DNA from: JACPUW01 sp049115495
GTDB taxonomy: Bacteria > Bacteroidota > Bacteroidia > CAILMK01 > JACPUW01
DNA length: 64,000 nucleotides
Assembly (NCBI GenBank): GCA_049115495.1
Contig: JAGDZV010000015.1
Location: 1 to 64,000 of the forward strand
Direction: 5' to 3'
Shown here: piece after piece, positions 24,732 to 34,553 of the stretch
Layout of the letters: every line of letters starts with the position of its first letter
How positions within the stretch are numbered: position 1 is the stretch's first letter
Notes under the pieces: model-generated
Database searches by the model: none
The model's input: the letters and a program-made list of their open reading frames with translations, nothing else
What the model was told of the DNA's origin: nothing
Program-made: the position numbers and the translations under genes

Positions 24732-27700
24732 CTACTGAACCACAATCTTTTCAACAAACAAACCATCTGAAGTTTCCATCTTTAATAGATAAACCCCTTT
24801 TTCTAGGTTTTTAAGTACTATTACATTCTGAGTTGAATCAAAGGTTTTTACACATAGTCCATTTATAGTGTACATATTTAAACTACTCAAAGACTTGATT
24901 TCGCTGATGTTTACAGTAATATTATCCTTTCCTGGGTTAGGAAAAACGTTAATCAATCCCTGAGAATACGTTTTTCTTCCTCCTGTTATAATATCAATAG
25001 TGTAATCTATTACACTATCACAACCAACGCCATTTGTTATTACGGCCTTGTATTTTCCAGATTGTTTTATTACTCTATTGTCGGCCAATATAAAGGAATC
25101 CGTAATTGTGGTATCTATTGAAAATGTGCTGCTTTTATTAATTGTAATTTTTGTGGTAATTATGCTGTCGCAGCCCTTGCTAGTTAACAATGAATCATAG
25201 TAAATCCCTGATTGACTGACTAAACTTCCTTTGTAAATAAAACTGTCGCAGGCCGCAGTGTCGTAAGAAATATTTGATTCTTGATTAACTGCTAATTTAT
25301 AAGTATAAATATCATTACAACCTGCCGAATTAATCAATGTATCAAGATAAATTCCGCTTGTACTCCAAATTTTATTACTTCCAATGCTTGTAAAGGAACC
25401 GCAAGCAGTAGTATCAAACGATTGGTAAGTTGAGTTTTTAATGGTCAAATTGAGCTCAACGATAGAATCGCAACCGTTAGCTGCCGTTAGAGTATCAAAA
25501 TAAACCCCTGTTGAATCTAATGCCGTTCCTAATTTATAAAATGAAAAGCTATCACATGCATTCATACTAACCTTCGTATTCTTTGGCTCTTTTTTAATTA
25601 AGAAAGTAGTGATAATACTGTCGCAAGCATTTGCCACTTTAATGGTATCTATATAAATATTACTGACCTTGTAATATTCCATTCCTGATGGCGACAAAAG
25701 GCTATCGCAGGTTGTTTTACTCTCGGCGGTAAAAGTTGGGTGGAAGCAGTTAATCACTTCTGCAAGCTCTGATCCATAAATATTCCACCTTACTGGAACA
25801 ATTAAGGTAGAATCTTGGAATTCATGCCTCGCGAAAACAGTATCTAAATTGGGGTCATATTCAAAAATGACTCCGCCATTATCAGCTCCACCTTTTTGGT
25901 TAATTCCGTAGTACTTTCCGTTTGTTGCACGCAAAAGTGAACCCGTTGGTTCATAACCAATTGTAGAGTCGCTAAAACTAATATGTAATTTTACTTTACC
26001 AGTTTTTGAAATATACTGGGTTAATGTGCCTTCTTTATTATATCCACCCGTTGAACCCAAATAGTAAAATGACCCCTTACCTGATTCGGTTAGGCTTCCG
26101 TGAACCCTTCTTCCATTTGAGCCACTTATACTCCGCAATATGGTGACTTTACTAGTAATTGGGTTTAACATGAAAAATGCTCCAGAACCATACAGTCCGC
26201 CCTCGGTTACAATTCCATAATAATTACCATCTGAGGCCAAAGTCATTGGTCCCATGGGTGTGCGAGCAGGTCCATAAATACCACCTGTGGCGCTGGCAAA
26301 ATCATACAATACCGTATATGTTTTTGTTGAAATTTTAAATGAAAACACCACTCCGCCTGTCATCGGTCCATTTCCACCGTATGGTGCTATACCATAAATA
26401 ATATCTTCGTCTGGTGACAATGTTAAAACATCAATAGGGAAACCTCCAGTGCTCAAATCAAAATCATGAAGCCTGGTGATTTTGTTACTTTTTGGATCAT
26501 ACTCAAACAAAACTCCTTCATCATTTTTACCTCCTTGTGATGCCGTACCATATAGTTTTCCATTTCTACCAACTATCATTATTGAAGCTGGTGTTCGACC
26601 AGTTTTATCAGCTTCAAAATCAATCTTTTTAGTATAAATACTGGTTTTAGGATCATACTCATAAAGAACACCATTATTGCTTTTACCCCCAAAATGGGTT
26701 AACCCATATAGTTTACCATTTTGAGCCTGTACCAACCCTCTACCCGGGGAGTGGCCACCTTCACCTTTGTTAAAATTGTGGATTTTGGTTATTTTATTAG
26801 AGCTCGATTCATACTTAAAAACTGTTCCACTGCCGTATTTCCCACCATTTTCTGTTAAACCATATAAATTGCCATTTGGGGCAAGAACCAATCCGTGAAC
26901 TGGGTTTTCACCATTTCTTCCACCCTTCAATTCGGCCTTATTCGAAAACTTATCATTGTCAATATCATACTCAAAAATGTGTCCATGTCTATCTTTTCCA
27001 CCACCATTAGTGGTACCATAAATTACACCATTCGTATCCTCGGCTACAAAACCCTGCGGTGTGGGTCTCACTGCTCCAAAACTACCTTTGATTCTATATT
27101 GATTTCTTTTATAATCGTATTCATAAAATACACCGATGTTATTTGTACCCCCGCGAGTGGTTACTCCATAAAACTTATTATTTGATGCTAAAAAAAGATC
27201 ACCCGTTGCGTTTTCTCCAACTGATCGTGAATTAAAAATCATTATTACATCCATTTTAGCATTTGCAGCATCATATCTATACAGGCCTGTTTTACCGCTA
27301 TAAACTGCAAAACCTAAGAATGAATCTTTACCTATTTCATAAATTCCGCCTATTGGGGTAATACCTTTTTCTTTAGAAAAATCAAGAACAGTAGAAAACT
27401 TATTATTTCTAATGTCATACTTATAAACTAAGCCGTCTTTGTTTGGACCACCCGATACTCCACCATAAATGCAGCTGTCGCTAAAGTAGCTTAATCCACC
27501 GAAAGAGATTTTTCCATTTGAAGTATCATCAAAGTGTACTAAAGTTCTATATGTGCTTTTTAAGGTATCAAATTCAAATAAAACCCCATTTTTATATTGG
27601 CCCCCCGCCGCTGTACCGTAAAGTTTGCCATTATGCCCAAAATGCATTTTCCTACTTGGGAACCCTCCAAGGCTATCACCAGGAAAATCAAAGAGTTTAA

Positions 27701-28007
27701 TCAAAGAATCATTGCTAGTATCATATTTAAACAAGGTGCCCAATTCATATATACCACCGCTGTTACTGCAACCGTAGAGGTATTTGCCTCCAGATGCAGT
27801 TAAAGCATTTTCTGGGTTTGCACCGTCATTCACACATTCAAAGTCGTGCCGAATTTTAAAACCTGTTCCATCAGGGTTAATACTGTAAATAGTTCCTCTG
27901 TTGTTTTCACCTCCACGGTAACTTACACCCCAAAGGTTTGTGTTTTGGGCAAAAAGTATTGATTGAGTAAATGCACCAAGAAAAAGCAATACAACCTTAA
28001 AGTTCAT
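24732..28007 (-). CDS. Giant secreted GloVer-repeat protein with T9SS sorting domain
   Basis: A 1091-residue protein with a signal peptide (VVLLFLGAFTQSILFAQ). Residues about 20-750 are some 14 repeats of the GloVer type (TIGR03803-like) around NGKLYGxTxxGGxxxxGxLFEYD, likely a beta-propeller or solenoid. Then come about five Cys-paired units of about 45 residues (ACDSF...SGIYYDSL...GCDSIITTKITI) seen in other Bacteroidota surface proteins. The last 80 residues are a type A T9SS sorting domain (INVFPNPGKDNITVNI ... LEKGVYLLKMETSDGLFVEKIVV). So it should be exported by T9SS and kept at the surface or released. The function, probably adhesion, is unknown. Confidence 0.9.
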   Translation of the reverse strand: MNFKVVLLFLGAFTQSILFAQNTNLWGVSYRGGENNRGTIYSINPDGTGFKIRHDFECVNDGANPENALTASGGKYLYGCSNSGGIYELGTLFKYDTSNDSLIKLFDFPGDSLGGFPSRKMHFGHNGKLYGTAAGGQYKNGVLFEFDTLKSTYRTLVHFDDTSNGKISFGGLSYFSDSCIYGGVSGGPNKDGLVYKYDIRNNKFSTVLDFSKEKGITPIGGIYEIGKDSFLGFAVYSGKTGLYRYDAANAKMDVIMIFNSRSVGENATGDLFLASNNKFYGVTTRGGTNNIGVFYEYDYKRNQYRIKGSFGAVRPTPQGFVAEDTNGVIYGTTNGGGKDRHGHIFEYDIDNDKFSNKAELKGGRNGENPVHGLVLAPNGNLYGLTENGGKYGSGTVFKYESSSNKITKIHNFNKGEGGHSPGRGLVQAQNGKLYGLTHFGGKSNNGVLYEYDPKTSIYTKKIDFEADKTGRTPASIMIVGRNGKLYGTASQGGKNDEGVLFEYDPKSNKITRLHDFDLSTGGFPIDVLTLSPDEDIIYGIAPYGGNGPMTGGVVFSFKISTKTYTVLYDFASATGGIYGPARTPMGPMTLASDGNYYGIVTEGGLYGSGAFFMLNPITSKVTILRSISGSNGRRVHGSLTESGKGSFYYLGSTGGYNKEGTLTQYISKTGKVKLHISFSDSTIGYEPTGSLLRATNGKYYGINQKGGADNGGVIFEYDPNLDTVFARHEFQDSTLIVPVRWNIYGSELAEVINCFHPTFTAESKTTCDSLLSPSGMEYYKVSNIYIDTIKVANACDSIITTFLIKKEPKNTKVSMNACDSFSFYKLGTALDSTGVYFDTLTAANGCDSIVELNLTIKNSTYQSFDTTACGSFTSIGSNKIWSTSGIYLDTLINSAGCNDIYTYKLAVNQESNISYDTAACDSFIYKGSLVSQSGIYYDSLLTSKGCDSIITTKITINKSSTFSIDTTITDSFILADNRVIKQSGKYKAVITNGVGCDSVIDYTIDIITGGRKTYSQGLINVFPNPGKDNITVNISEIKSLSSLNMYTINGLCVKTFDSTQNVIVLKNLEKGVYLLKMETSDGLFVEKIVVQ

Positions 28008-28423
28008 CGACCTAATTTTTAGTTAATATCCAAATAAACAAAATAGATTCAGTTTAAATTGTTAAGTACCATTTGGTTTTTTAAAAAGAAGCATAAATAA
28101 AACTTATTTGCTATTAACAAATCGCTTCAACTTTATTCAAAAAACTCTATTCCTTACCTCTTGCTGGGCCAAGTTTTCTAAAAATGTAATTAAGGTTATC
28201 GTGAGTTGTACCATAAAATTAAAAACTGATTTCTTTGCTTATTTTCATCCTTGGTACAAGAGATGGAAATCGCTCGTTACTGATTAGAAACGATGGAATT
28301 CATTCCATCGAAATGTATTATGGCATCATTCCCGATACCCCTAATAAATAAAAATAAGCTGTTCTAGGTCTTAATTTAGCGAAAGTAGTGGCTCTAAAAA
28401 AGTGATATTCAATTTATATAATC
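28008..28423. other. 416-bp intergenic region holding repeat copy A
   Basis: Separates two minus-strand genes. It contains a 140-bp element (28197-28336) shared with two other places in the window. The 190 bp nearest the GloVer gene are AT-rich and should contain its promoter, though no clear consensus match was found. No gene seen. Confidence 0.5.
28197..28336 (+). repeat. MITE/REP-like element, copy A (140 bp)
   Basis: Starts ATCGGTGAGTTGTACCA and ends GGCATCATTCCCGAT, imperfect terminal inverted repeats. The core holds GGAAATCGCTCG, CGTTACTGATTAGAAACG and the 9-bp-stem hairpin CGATGGAATTCATTCCATCG. Copies B (42120-42258, opposite orientation) and C (55294-55431) have the same ends, core order and almost the same length. 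No coding capacity. Confidence 0.75.
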
Positions 28424-29239
28424 CTAATATTCATAAATAGTATATCTGCTAGGATCTTTATAAATAATACCTGATGCGTTGGCAATATCAAAGAAAAGCT
28501 CCTTTTTCATTAGCTTTAAACCTTTATATGAATTTTGCTCTACTACAAAACCATTGCTGGTCTTGGCCAAAAGCAAATTGTCTTGATTATACCCATACTC
28601 TAAAGTCCACTTATTAGATTCATTAGATTGATAAATTAATACATCTGTTACTTCTTTAGTTAGTAAACCATTTTCATAAGTCTGCTTTCGTTTGCTCCTG
28701 AGCTCATTGTTGGTATTGAAATTTCGTATTAATACTATCCCATTTCTTTTGTATTTGTATTCTGAGTAGCTGCCATTGCTATGCTTTATCTGATCTAGTC
28801 TTTCATCTTTGTAAATATATTCTGTATGCCACTGCTCCTTGTAACCTTCAACTCCATTGGTATCGTGGTTTACTTCATATACCGAGTGTTTTATAAGTTG
28901 CTCATCGCTATTGTATTCAAAATATTCAGTGCTTGTTTGGAAGCTATGATAAGTAACTGATTTAGACTTTAAGCCATTAGAATTATACTCAAAAGCCTTT
29001 CGCCACATAAGCTCCGTGTTAATAAGCGAGCGTGTTTCTATTAAATGGCCATCTATGTCATAGGCGTGCTCAAACTTGCCAAATTCTTCTCCATTATCTT
29101 CTAGATAAAATACTCGTTCAACCTTTGGTTTTTCTAATTCTGGTGTCTTGGCTATTTCCATCTCGTTGCAAGAACTAAAGCCCATTAAGGTAAAGAAAAA
29201 CGTGCCTAAAACTAAAAGACTTCTCATAGCAATTTTCAT
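28424..29239 (-). CDS. Lipoprotein with YD-like repeats
   Basis: A 271-residue lipoprotein: signal peptide VLGTFFFTLMGFSSC with the lipobox ending at about Cys24. The mature part has repeated beta-hairpin units of the YD/Rhs-like kind, for example AYDIDGHLIETRS, EYNSNGLKSKSVTY, EYNSDEQLIKHSVYE and YGYNQDNLLLAKT. Such repeats in Bacteroidota lipoproteins are of unknown function, perhaps forming a beta-sheet binding surface. It is divergent from the gene at 29338, which carries similar units, so the two may be related in function. Confidence 0.75.
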   Translation of the reverse strand: MKIAMRSLLVLGTFFFTLMGFSSCNEMEIAKTPELEKPKVERVFYLEDNGEEFGKFEHAYDIDGHLIETRSLINTELMWRKAFEYNSNGLKSKSVTYHSFQTSTEYFEYNSDEQLIKHSVYEVNHDTNGVEGYKEQWHTEYIYKDERLDQIKHSNGSYSEYKYKRNGIVLIRNFNTNNELRSKRKQTYENGLLTKEVTDVLIYQSNESNKWTLEYGYNQDNLLLAKTSNGFVVEQNSYKGLKLMKKELFFDIANASGIIYKDPSRYTIYEY

Positions 29240-29337
29240 TCTTTAAAGATTGTGAATTAGCCCAATTTGGTTGCACTAAAGCAAACAGTAAATCAAAGAA
29301 TAGCGGTTACATAAAATAAACTTCTATACTTTTTGGT

Positions 29338-30876
29338 ATGAACTTTAAATGGAACTGCTCTGCTCTCCTGGGTTTAATTGTTGTGTTTACCATTACCAAA
29401 TCAAGTGCTCAGTGCTTTCTTTTTAAGAGCATTGACACAACTTTTTACTCATTAAGTAAAAGCAAGAAAATTAAAAGGATTGAATACTTTAGGGAAAATA
29501 ATTGGTCTTTTGACCCTGAACTTGCCTATACACTGCACTATAACAGAAGGGGGCTTTTAATAAAAAAGGTGGTTGAACAAATAGATGGCTTAGGCCACAC
29601 AACCTTCGATAAGGGCGGACTTGTGCGATATAAATATGATAAAAATGACAGTTTAGTTTCTCAAACCGTATATAAACTTAGTGGTGAGCTGCAAAAAAGA
29701 AAAGCACATAGTTTTAATCACTCAATAAATCAAAACATAAACAGTTTGAAAGTTTATGAGACAAATAGCTATTCAGTGAAAGACATTTATATCTCTACCC
29801 GTAGCAATGCATTTCCAGTACAGAATTTAGGAAGTAAAGAATTATTATTAAAGTATAGGCTAAACCTGCTAAATGGTACAGGAAAAGTTGAAGGCATTTT
29901 GCCGAATGGCTGGAGCTACAAAGGTGAAGCAGAGCTGCATGTTTGTGAAAGAAGTACTGAAATTGATTCGGTTCTACAGCAATTTCAAAATATACCCTAT
30001 TTACACGATTCTGATCTTAAAAATAAAAATTGCACCCTTTTTGAGTTGCTTCAAAAACATGGCGCCTTTGAAGCGCCTCAGTTTAAATATGAAAATGGCT
30101 CATTCACTATTAGCTATAAGGATACAAGTTGGAAATTAAAGCTTAACATAGACACATTCCTTAAACAAGGCTTAGATACTCCTTTTTATAATAATAGTAT
30201 CAATATGCACGAAAGGTATTATAACAACTGGATTTTTCCATTTTACCTTACCAATTATGAAACTAATTCCACTCAATTAGTGCAAATGAATTACCATTTA
30301 AACCTGAGCAATCAGGTAGATGAGAAGGGAAGATTGTTAGCTGAGAGATATTATGTAGAAGACGTTGGCTACTGCATGAACGAGTATTTTCAAGAAGGAA
30401 AATTTCTTGGTAAATACGTTAACCATTGTCAGAGCCGGCACGATACTTTCATGATTTTTTATGATACCATAAATAACATGAAGCCAAAGCCTTGGGTATA
30501 TGATGAAAATTATATTTACATCAACAAAAGCCTATGGAAACATGCTAAACTTATTGCAATAGACAATTATAGAAATAGGATTGATACGTCCATTTCGTAT
30601 TATCACAGTTCTAACAATACATATTGTACCGTTGTAGAAACACGTGTGTATATAACTAAAATAAATCAAGATTCATTTGAGCACTGTTGGTTCAATTTAC
30701 CAAAGAACAGTTTTAACCTTGAAACCTTGAATGATTCACTTTTTAACTACAAGCTAAGTAAGTTTGCAAACTATAAAAAAGGAGCACTTAGAAACCCAAA
30801 TGGAACATTACTTTACCAATGGCCACAACAACATAAAGCTTGGGCTGATATTAGACCATGGGAAATGAAACGATGA
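29338..30876 (+). CDS. Secreted protein with YD-like N-terminal units, unknown function
   Basis: A 512-residue protein with a signal peptide (LLGLIVVFTITKSSAQ). The N-terminal 100 residues contain YD-like units (TLHYNRRGLLIKKV; RYKYDKNDSLVSQTVY). The remainder has the look of a large beta-rich secreted domain with scattered cysteines and no recognisable motif. No T9SS sorting domain is evident, since the end (QHKAWADIRPWEMKR) lacks one. Divergent from the YD-like lipoprotein 98 bp away and followed after 60 bp by a T9SS protein. Confidence 0.7.
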   Translation: MNFKWNCSALLGLIVVFTITKSSAQCFLFKSIDTTFYSLSKSKKIKRIEYFRENNWSFDPELAYTLHYNRRGLLIKKVVEQIDGLGHTTFDKGGLVRYKYDKNDSLVSQTVYKLSGELQKRKAHSFNHSINQNINSLKVYETNSYSVKDIYISTRSNAFPVQNLGSKELLLKYRLNLLNGTGKVEGILPNGWSYKGEAELHVCERSTEIDSVLQQFQNIPYLHDSDLKNKNCTLFELLQKHGAFEAPQFKYENGSFTISYKDTSWKLKLNIDTFLKQGLDTPFYNNSINMHERYYNNWIFPFYLTNYETNSTQLVQMNYHLNLSNQVDEKGRLLAERYYVEDVGYCMNEYFQEGKFLGKYVNHCQSRHDTFMIFYDTINNMKPKPWVYDENYIYINKSLWKHAKLIAIDNYRNRIDTSISYYHSSNNTYCTVVETRVYITKINQDSFEHCWFNLPKNSFNLETLNDSLFNYKLSKFANYKKGALRNPNGTLLYQWPQQHKAWADIRPWEMKR

Positions 30877-30936
30877 ACTACACTTAACTTTTCTTTACCA
30901 ACGCGGCTTAAAACTGCTATTATCTTCGCATAAGCC

Positions 30937-32868
30937 ATGAATCTACCTAAGCTTATAATTTTAGTATCAGTTCTTCTGCTAAAAACTTTGTATCCCATTT
31001 GCTCAAAAGCACAAACCGCTGTTGATTGGGCCTATACGCTTGATGGTTTTAACACAACCGACCTTGCAGATTTGGAAATGGATGAAGAAGGTAACACTTA
31101 TGCACTAGCTGGGTTTACTATGCATCTTAAAATCAAAGAGCTTAAAAAGGAGTACTTAGGTAGGGAGCATTGGTCAGGGGTAATTGTAAAATTTAGTCCA
31201 AAAGGTAAACCAGTTTGGAGCCGTTTGCTAAAAAGTAGCGTAATGCTGATTGCTAAGAATGTGGTGATCGCGCAAAATGGCGATATTTTAGTTACTGGTA
31301 ATGCCGATGGGCAGATTGTAATTGAAAATAGTAACAATTTGTCTGACACCTTTGGCAGAGCTAAAACTGAAAAGGAATATAACCCACCAAATTTTGCTTT
31401 TGCAGCTCGTTTCTCAAAAGATGGGGAACTTAGATGGTGCAATGCACTTGAAATGAGTAAACAAGGCGGTGGTATTTGCATGGCCGAAAACAGCAAAGGA
31501 CAAATATTTTGGAAAATTTATTATAATGAAAAGGTATATAGTAAAGAAAAAGAGATAGGATCTTTAAATAATGAAGACAGAAAAATATTTCATTTTGACA
31601 TACTAAAATTAACTGCTGAAGGCGAAATTTTAGGTAAGCACCCATCGAGCTATGCAGGTCTAGATAAAAACCAATGGCTTTCAAATAGAATGCTTATTGA
31701 TGCAGATGATGCGCTAATTACTCATGGCAGCTTTAAAAGCAAGTTGCTGATTTCTAAATCAGATTCTCTTATTAATGATGGTTATTATGATTCTTATGAT
31801 GCATATGTAATAAAATATAATAAAGCAGAAGAACTTGAATGGTATAGACAAATTGGTGGTCAAAACGACCAAGAAATTAGGGGTATAGCACTTGATAAAG
31901 ACCAAGGGATAAGCATAGTTGGCGAATATGACTACGAATGCCAAATATCAGCGGGTTTAAAAATAAAGAAAAAGAGCAAGTTTGAGTACAAATCGGGCAG
32001 TTCGTTCTTCTATTGTCGTTTTACAAAAAATGGCAACCTTGACTACACTGTATTTAAAACTCAAAACGAATATTCTGAGTACGCTATAGGTAGAGCAATA
32101 GCCGTAGATCAAAATGATGAAACGCACATCTTGGGTCTTTTTTCTGACTCACTACAATTTGGAAACCTTGCACCAATTCCTGGAAAAAGCCGCATATACC
32201 ATGGTTTCTATTCTCAGTGGAATAAGGCTAAACCAATTGGCTTGAATACCCCTATTCTTGACGAGAATTTGGGTGTTTATCCAAGCGATGTAATCTGTAA
32301 AAATGGCCGCTGTGTTGTAGGTGGTGGCTACCATGGCAAAAAATCTTATATGCCTAATGTAAACGGTAAAAAATATAAATTCTCAGCCTACGAGCATGGT
32401 AGAGCTTCGTTTATCTATGGGTTTAAAATTGCTGATAAAAATAAAACACTAGAAGAAAAGGATACACTTGATAGATTGGCTCAAATTACTCCTGTATTAG
32501 CATGTTTACCACCTGAGCTTATTGAACAAGATAATATTTGGGTACCTTATGATTCTTCAACCTTAGAAATAGGAGATACCACGGCTCAAAAAACTAGTAG
32601 TTGCGGTGTAATAATTGAGCAATGCACAGTTTCAATTTTTCCAAACCCAACAAATGGACCTGTTACCCTTGAGCTTAAAGGGCTATTGGGCGAAATAAGT
32701 CTGCAAATACTTAGTAGTAACGGTGCTTTGCTTACAAGCCAAAATTTACAAATGACACAGACTTCTGCCACATTTGAACTTGACTTTAGCAGTTTAACCC
32801 CAGGCACCTATTTTATTAATGTTGTACAATGCAATTTTCATAAAGTGCTAAGGGTAGTAAAGAGTTGA
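30937..32868 (+). CDS. Secreted SBBP-like beta-propeller protein with T9SS sorting domain
   Basis: A 643-residue protein with a signal peptide (LIILVSVLLLKTLYPICSKAQ). The body has repeated units like DWAYTLDGFNTTDLADLEMDEEGNTYALAGF and WYRQIGGQNDQEIRGIALDKDQGISIVGEY, matching the SBBP (seven-bladed beta-propeller) style of Bacteroidota. Before the end a Cys-rich joint (SSCGVIIEQC) leads to a T9SS sorting domain (VSIFPNPTNGPVTLEL ... LTPGTYFINVVQCNFHKVLRVVK). Expected at the cell surface or released. The ligand is unknown. It converges with the gene at 32887, 18 bp away. Confidence 0.85.
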   Translation: MNLPKLIILVSVLLLKTLYPICSKAQTAVDWAYTLDGFNTTDLADLEMDEEGNTYALAGFTMHLKIKELKKEYLGREHWSGVIVKFSPKGKPVWSRLLKSSVMLIAKNVVIAQNGDILVTGNADGQIVIENSNNLSDTFGRAKTEKEYNPPNFAFAARFSKDGELRWCNALEMSKQGGGICMAENSKGQIFWKIYYNEKVYSKEKEIGSLNNEDRKIFHFDILKLTAEGEILGKHPSSYAGLDKNQWLSNRMLIDADDALITHGSFKSKLLISKSDSLINDGYYDSYDAYVIKYNKAEELEWYRQIGGQNDQEIRGIALDKDQGISIVGEYDYECQISAGLKIKKKSKFEYKSGSSFFYCRFTKNGNLDYTVFKTQNEYSEYAIGRAIAVDQNDETHILGLFSDSLQFGNLAPIPGKSRIYHGFYSQWNKAKPIGLNTPILDENLGVYPSDVICKNGRCVVGGGYHGKKSYMPNVNGKKYKFSAYEHGRASFIYGFKIADKNKTLEEKDTLDRLAQITPVLACLPPELIEQDNIWVPYDSSTLEIGDTTAQKTSSCGVIIEQCTVSIFPNPTNGPVTLELKGLLGEISLQILSSNGALLTSQNLQMTQTSATFELDFSSLTPGTYFINVVQCNFHKVLRVVKS

Positions 32869-32886
32869 TACTTTAATTCTTTACCG

Positions 32887-33732
32887 CTATCTTTTGTTTG
32901 TTTTACAACAAGCTGCATACTTAATTACTGCGAGCCTTAGTATTTCATCGTGGTCACAAAATGGAATATTTAGTGTGCTATTCTCTTGATTTTTAATCGT
33001 TTTGTTTTTATAAGTGCCGTTGATCTTTAAAGTTTTTAAAGATTCAAAATGAATGACCGTATTATCATCAATACTTTCTACTTTACCAATGTACTGCCCG
33101 CTAAAACTATAACTAATTTCTAAAGAAGCTGATTTCTGTTCTATTCTCATCCAATTTGTTTCAGGGTCAATAGAAATTTCGGTTGAAATGAGTTTTTCAG
33201 AAATTATTTTACGGCCAACTTTTGCCGACAACATTACATCATTACATGAAAACATTTGTTGCATTCTATCTAAAAGCTCTGCTTCTTTTTCAATTAATAA
33301 TGTGCAAGTTGTATTTGGCACATTGGGCACTTCAGCATCAATAATTGGCCAAAGAAAATAGTCGGTTTTTATGCCTTCGCAGGGTAGTTTAAGTTTAGAT
33401 GCCAAGCTTATTGCGTAGCCATTGTCATTTACAAATGCATAAGCCAAATCAATCGTCTTTTTTATTGCTTTGTTATCAGCAATTGATACTGACACAATAC
33501 CCAATTCACAAAATTTTGAATTTATTCTTTTTACATAAGTACTATCAATGCGAACCTTTGTTTTAGTATTTATATCGCAGGGCTGACAGTATAGCACAAG
33601 CTCATTATCAATTGCCAAAAGCCTAATCGCATCATTTGCTTGTTTATAACTTATCCATTTGCATTGATCGGCCTTTGCAGTAAGGCTAAAAAAACTCAGA
33701 AAAACTATAACTAACACTGAATTACACTTCAT
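32887..33732 (-). CDS. Secreted protein, unknown function
   Basis: A 281-residue protein with a signal peptide (VLVIVFLSFFSLTAKA). It has eight or so cysteines, including CQPCD near the N-terminus and YAACCK at the end, suggesting disulfides in the periplasm. The middle (GYAISLASKLKLPCEGIKTDYFLWPIIDAEVPN) is not assignable to a family. It stands alone on the minus strand. Confidence 0.6.
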   Translation of the reverse strand: MKCNSVLVIVFLSFFSLTAKADQCKWISYKQANDAIRLLAIDNELVLYCQPCDINTKTKVRIDSTYVKRINSKFCELGIVSVSIADNKAIKKTIDLAYAFVNDNGYAISLASKLKLPCEGIKTDYFLWPIIDAEVPNVPNTTCTLLIEKEAELLDRMQQMFSCNDVMLSAKVGRKIISEKLISTEISIDPETNWMRIEQKSASLEISYSFSGQYIGKVESIDDNTVIHFESLKTLKINGTYKNKTIKNQENSTLNIPFCDHDEILRLAVIKYAACCKTNKR

Positions 33733-33877
33733 AACTCCACAATAATAAGAATCTTAAAATTTCGGGTCATCGCAATTTGATAGGTAACTTTGGTTAACAA
33801 AATTGATTGCAATTAGACTTTAAGTTTTGTCAATGAGCAATTATTGAATTAAACATAGACTTTACAAAAACTAAAAA

Positions 33878-34453
33878 TTGAAAATATATAACTCTTTTAA
33901 AACTAACATTTGGAGCGGTGGTGCTACCACAGAGCTTTTTATTGCTCCAAAAAATGCCCAGCTTAGCAAAAGAAACTTTCATTTTAGACTTAGCACAGCC
34001 ACTATTGAAACAGATGAATCAAACTTTACTCCGCTGCCAGCAATTGATCGTATTTTCATGGTAGTTGGTGGAACCATTTCGCTCTCGCATAATGGCGGAT
34101 CATACAAGCAAATCAATCAATTTGAGCAGGATTATTTTAGTGGTAGCTGTTTAACTAAAAGTAAAGGAAAGGCTCAAGCATTTAACTTGATGCTAATGGG
34201 TGAAAATCAAGGGAGCTTGAGGCACAAATCGTTAGCTGAAAACGATAACTTTTTATATGAAGTAACGAAAGCCAACGTGAGTAGTTTTATCTATTTGGTT
34301 AATGGAAAACTGGAAATATTTGATATTCAAACAAACGAAAGAGTTATTCTTAAAACCAATGAATTATTACTGCTTAAAGAAGGGTCATATTCAATAAATG
34401 CGAGATTTAAAACCAACCTTCTGCTTATTCATATCGAAAACACTGTTTACTAA
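33878..34453 (+). CDS. HutD/Ves-family cupin protein
   Basis: A 191-residue protein starting at TTG 33878. The family pattern is plain: NIWSGGATTELFIAP, NFHFRLSTATIETDESNFTPLPAIDRIFMVVGGTISLSHNGG, QAFNLMLMGENQG. HutD/Ves proteins are double-cupin folds; HutD is linked to histidine use and Ves to cold tolerance in E. coli, but the molecular activity is unclear. No hut genes are nearby. It stands between a minus-strand gene and the GH16 gene. Confidence 0.85.
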   Translation: MKIYNSFKTNIWSGGATTELFIAPKNAQLSKRNFHFRLSTATIETDESNFTPLPAIDRIFMVVGGTISLSHNGGSYKQINQFEQDYFSGSCLTKSKGKAQAFNLMLMGENQGSLRHKSLAENDNFLYEVTKANVSSFIYLVNGKLEIFDIQTNERVILKTNELLLLKEGSYSINARFKTNLLLIHIENTVY

Positions 34454-34553
34454 AGCAGTAATTTCTACAAAAGTCTTTACATAAAAAATTAACACTGAGA
34501 CAAAATCAAGATTATAGTTGATCTTATTATTGTTGCATTAAAGTTTTATTTTT

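Noticed and set aside
31098..31496. Minus-strand 132-codon open frame inside the SBBP-like gene
   Set aside because: Antisense shadow of a clear T9SS gene; composition rich in Ser/Pro/Leu as expected for antisense.
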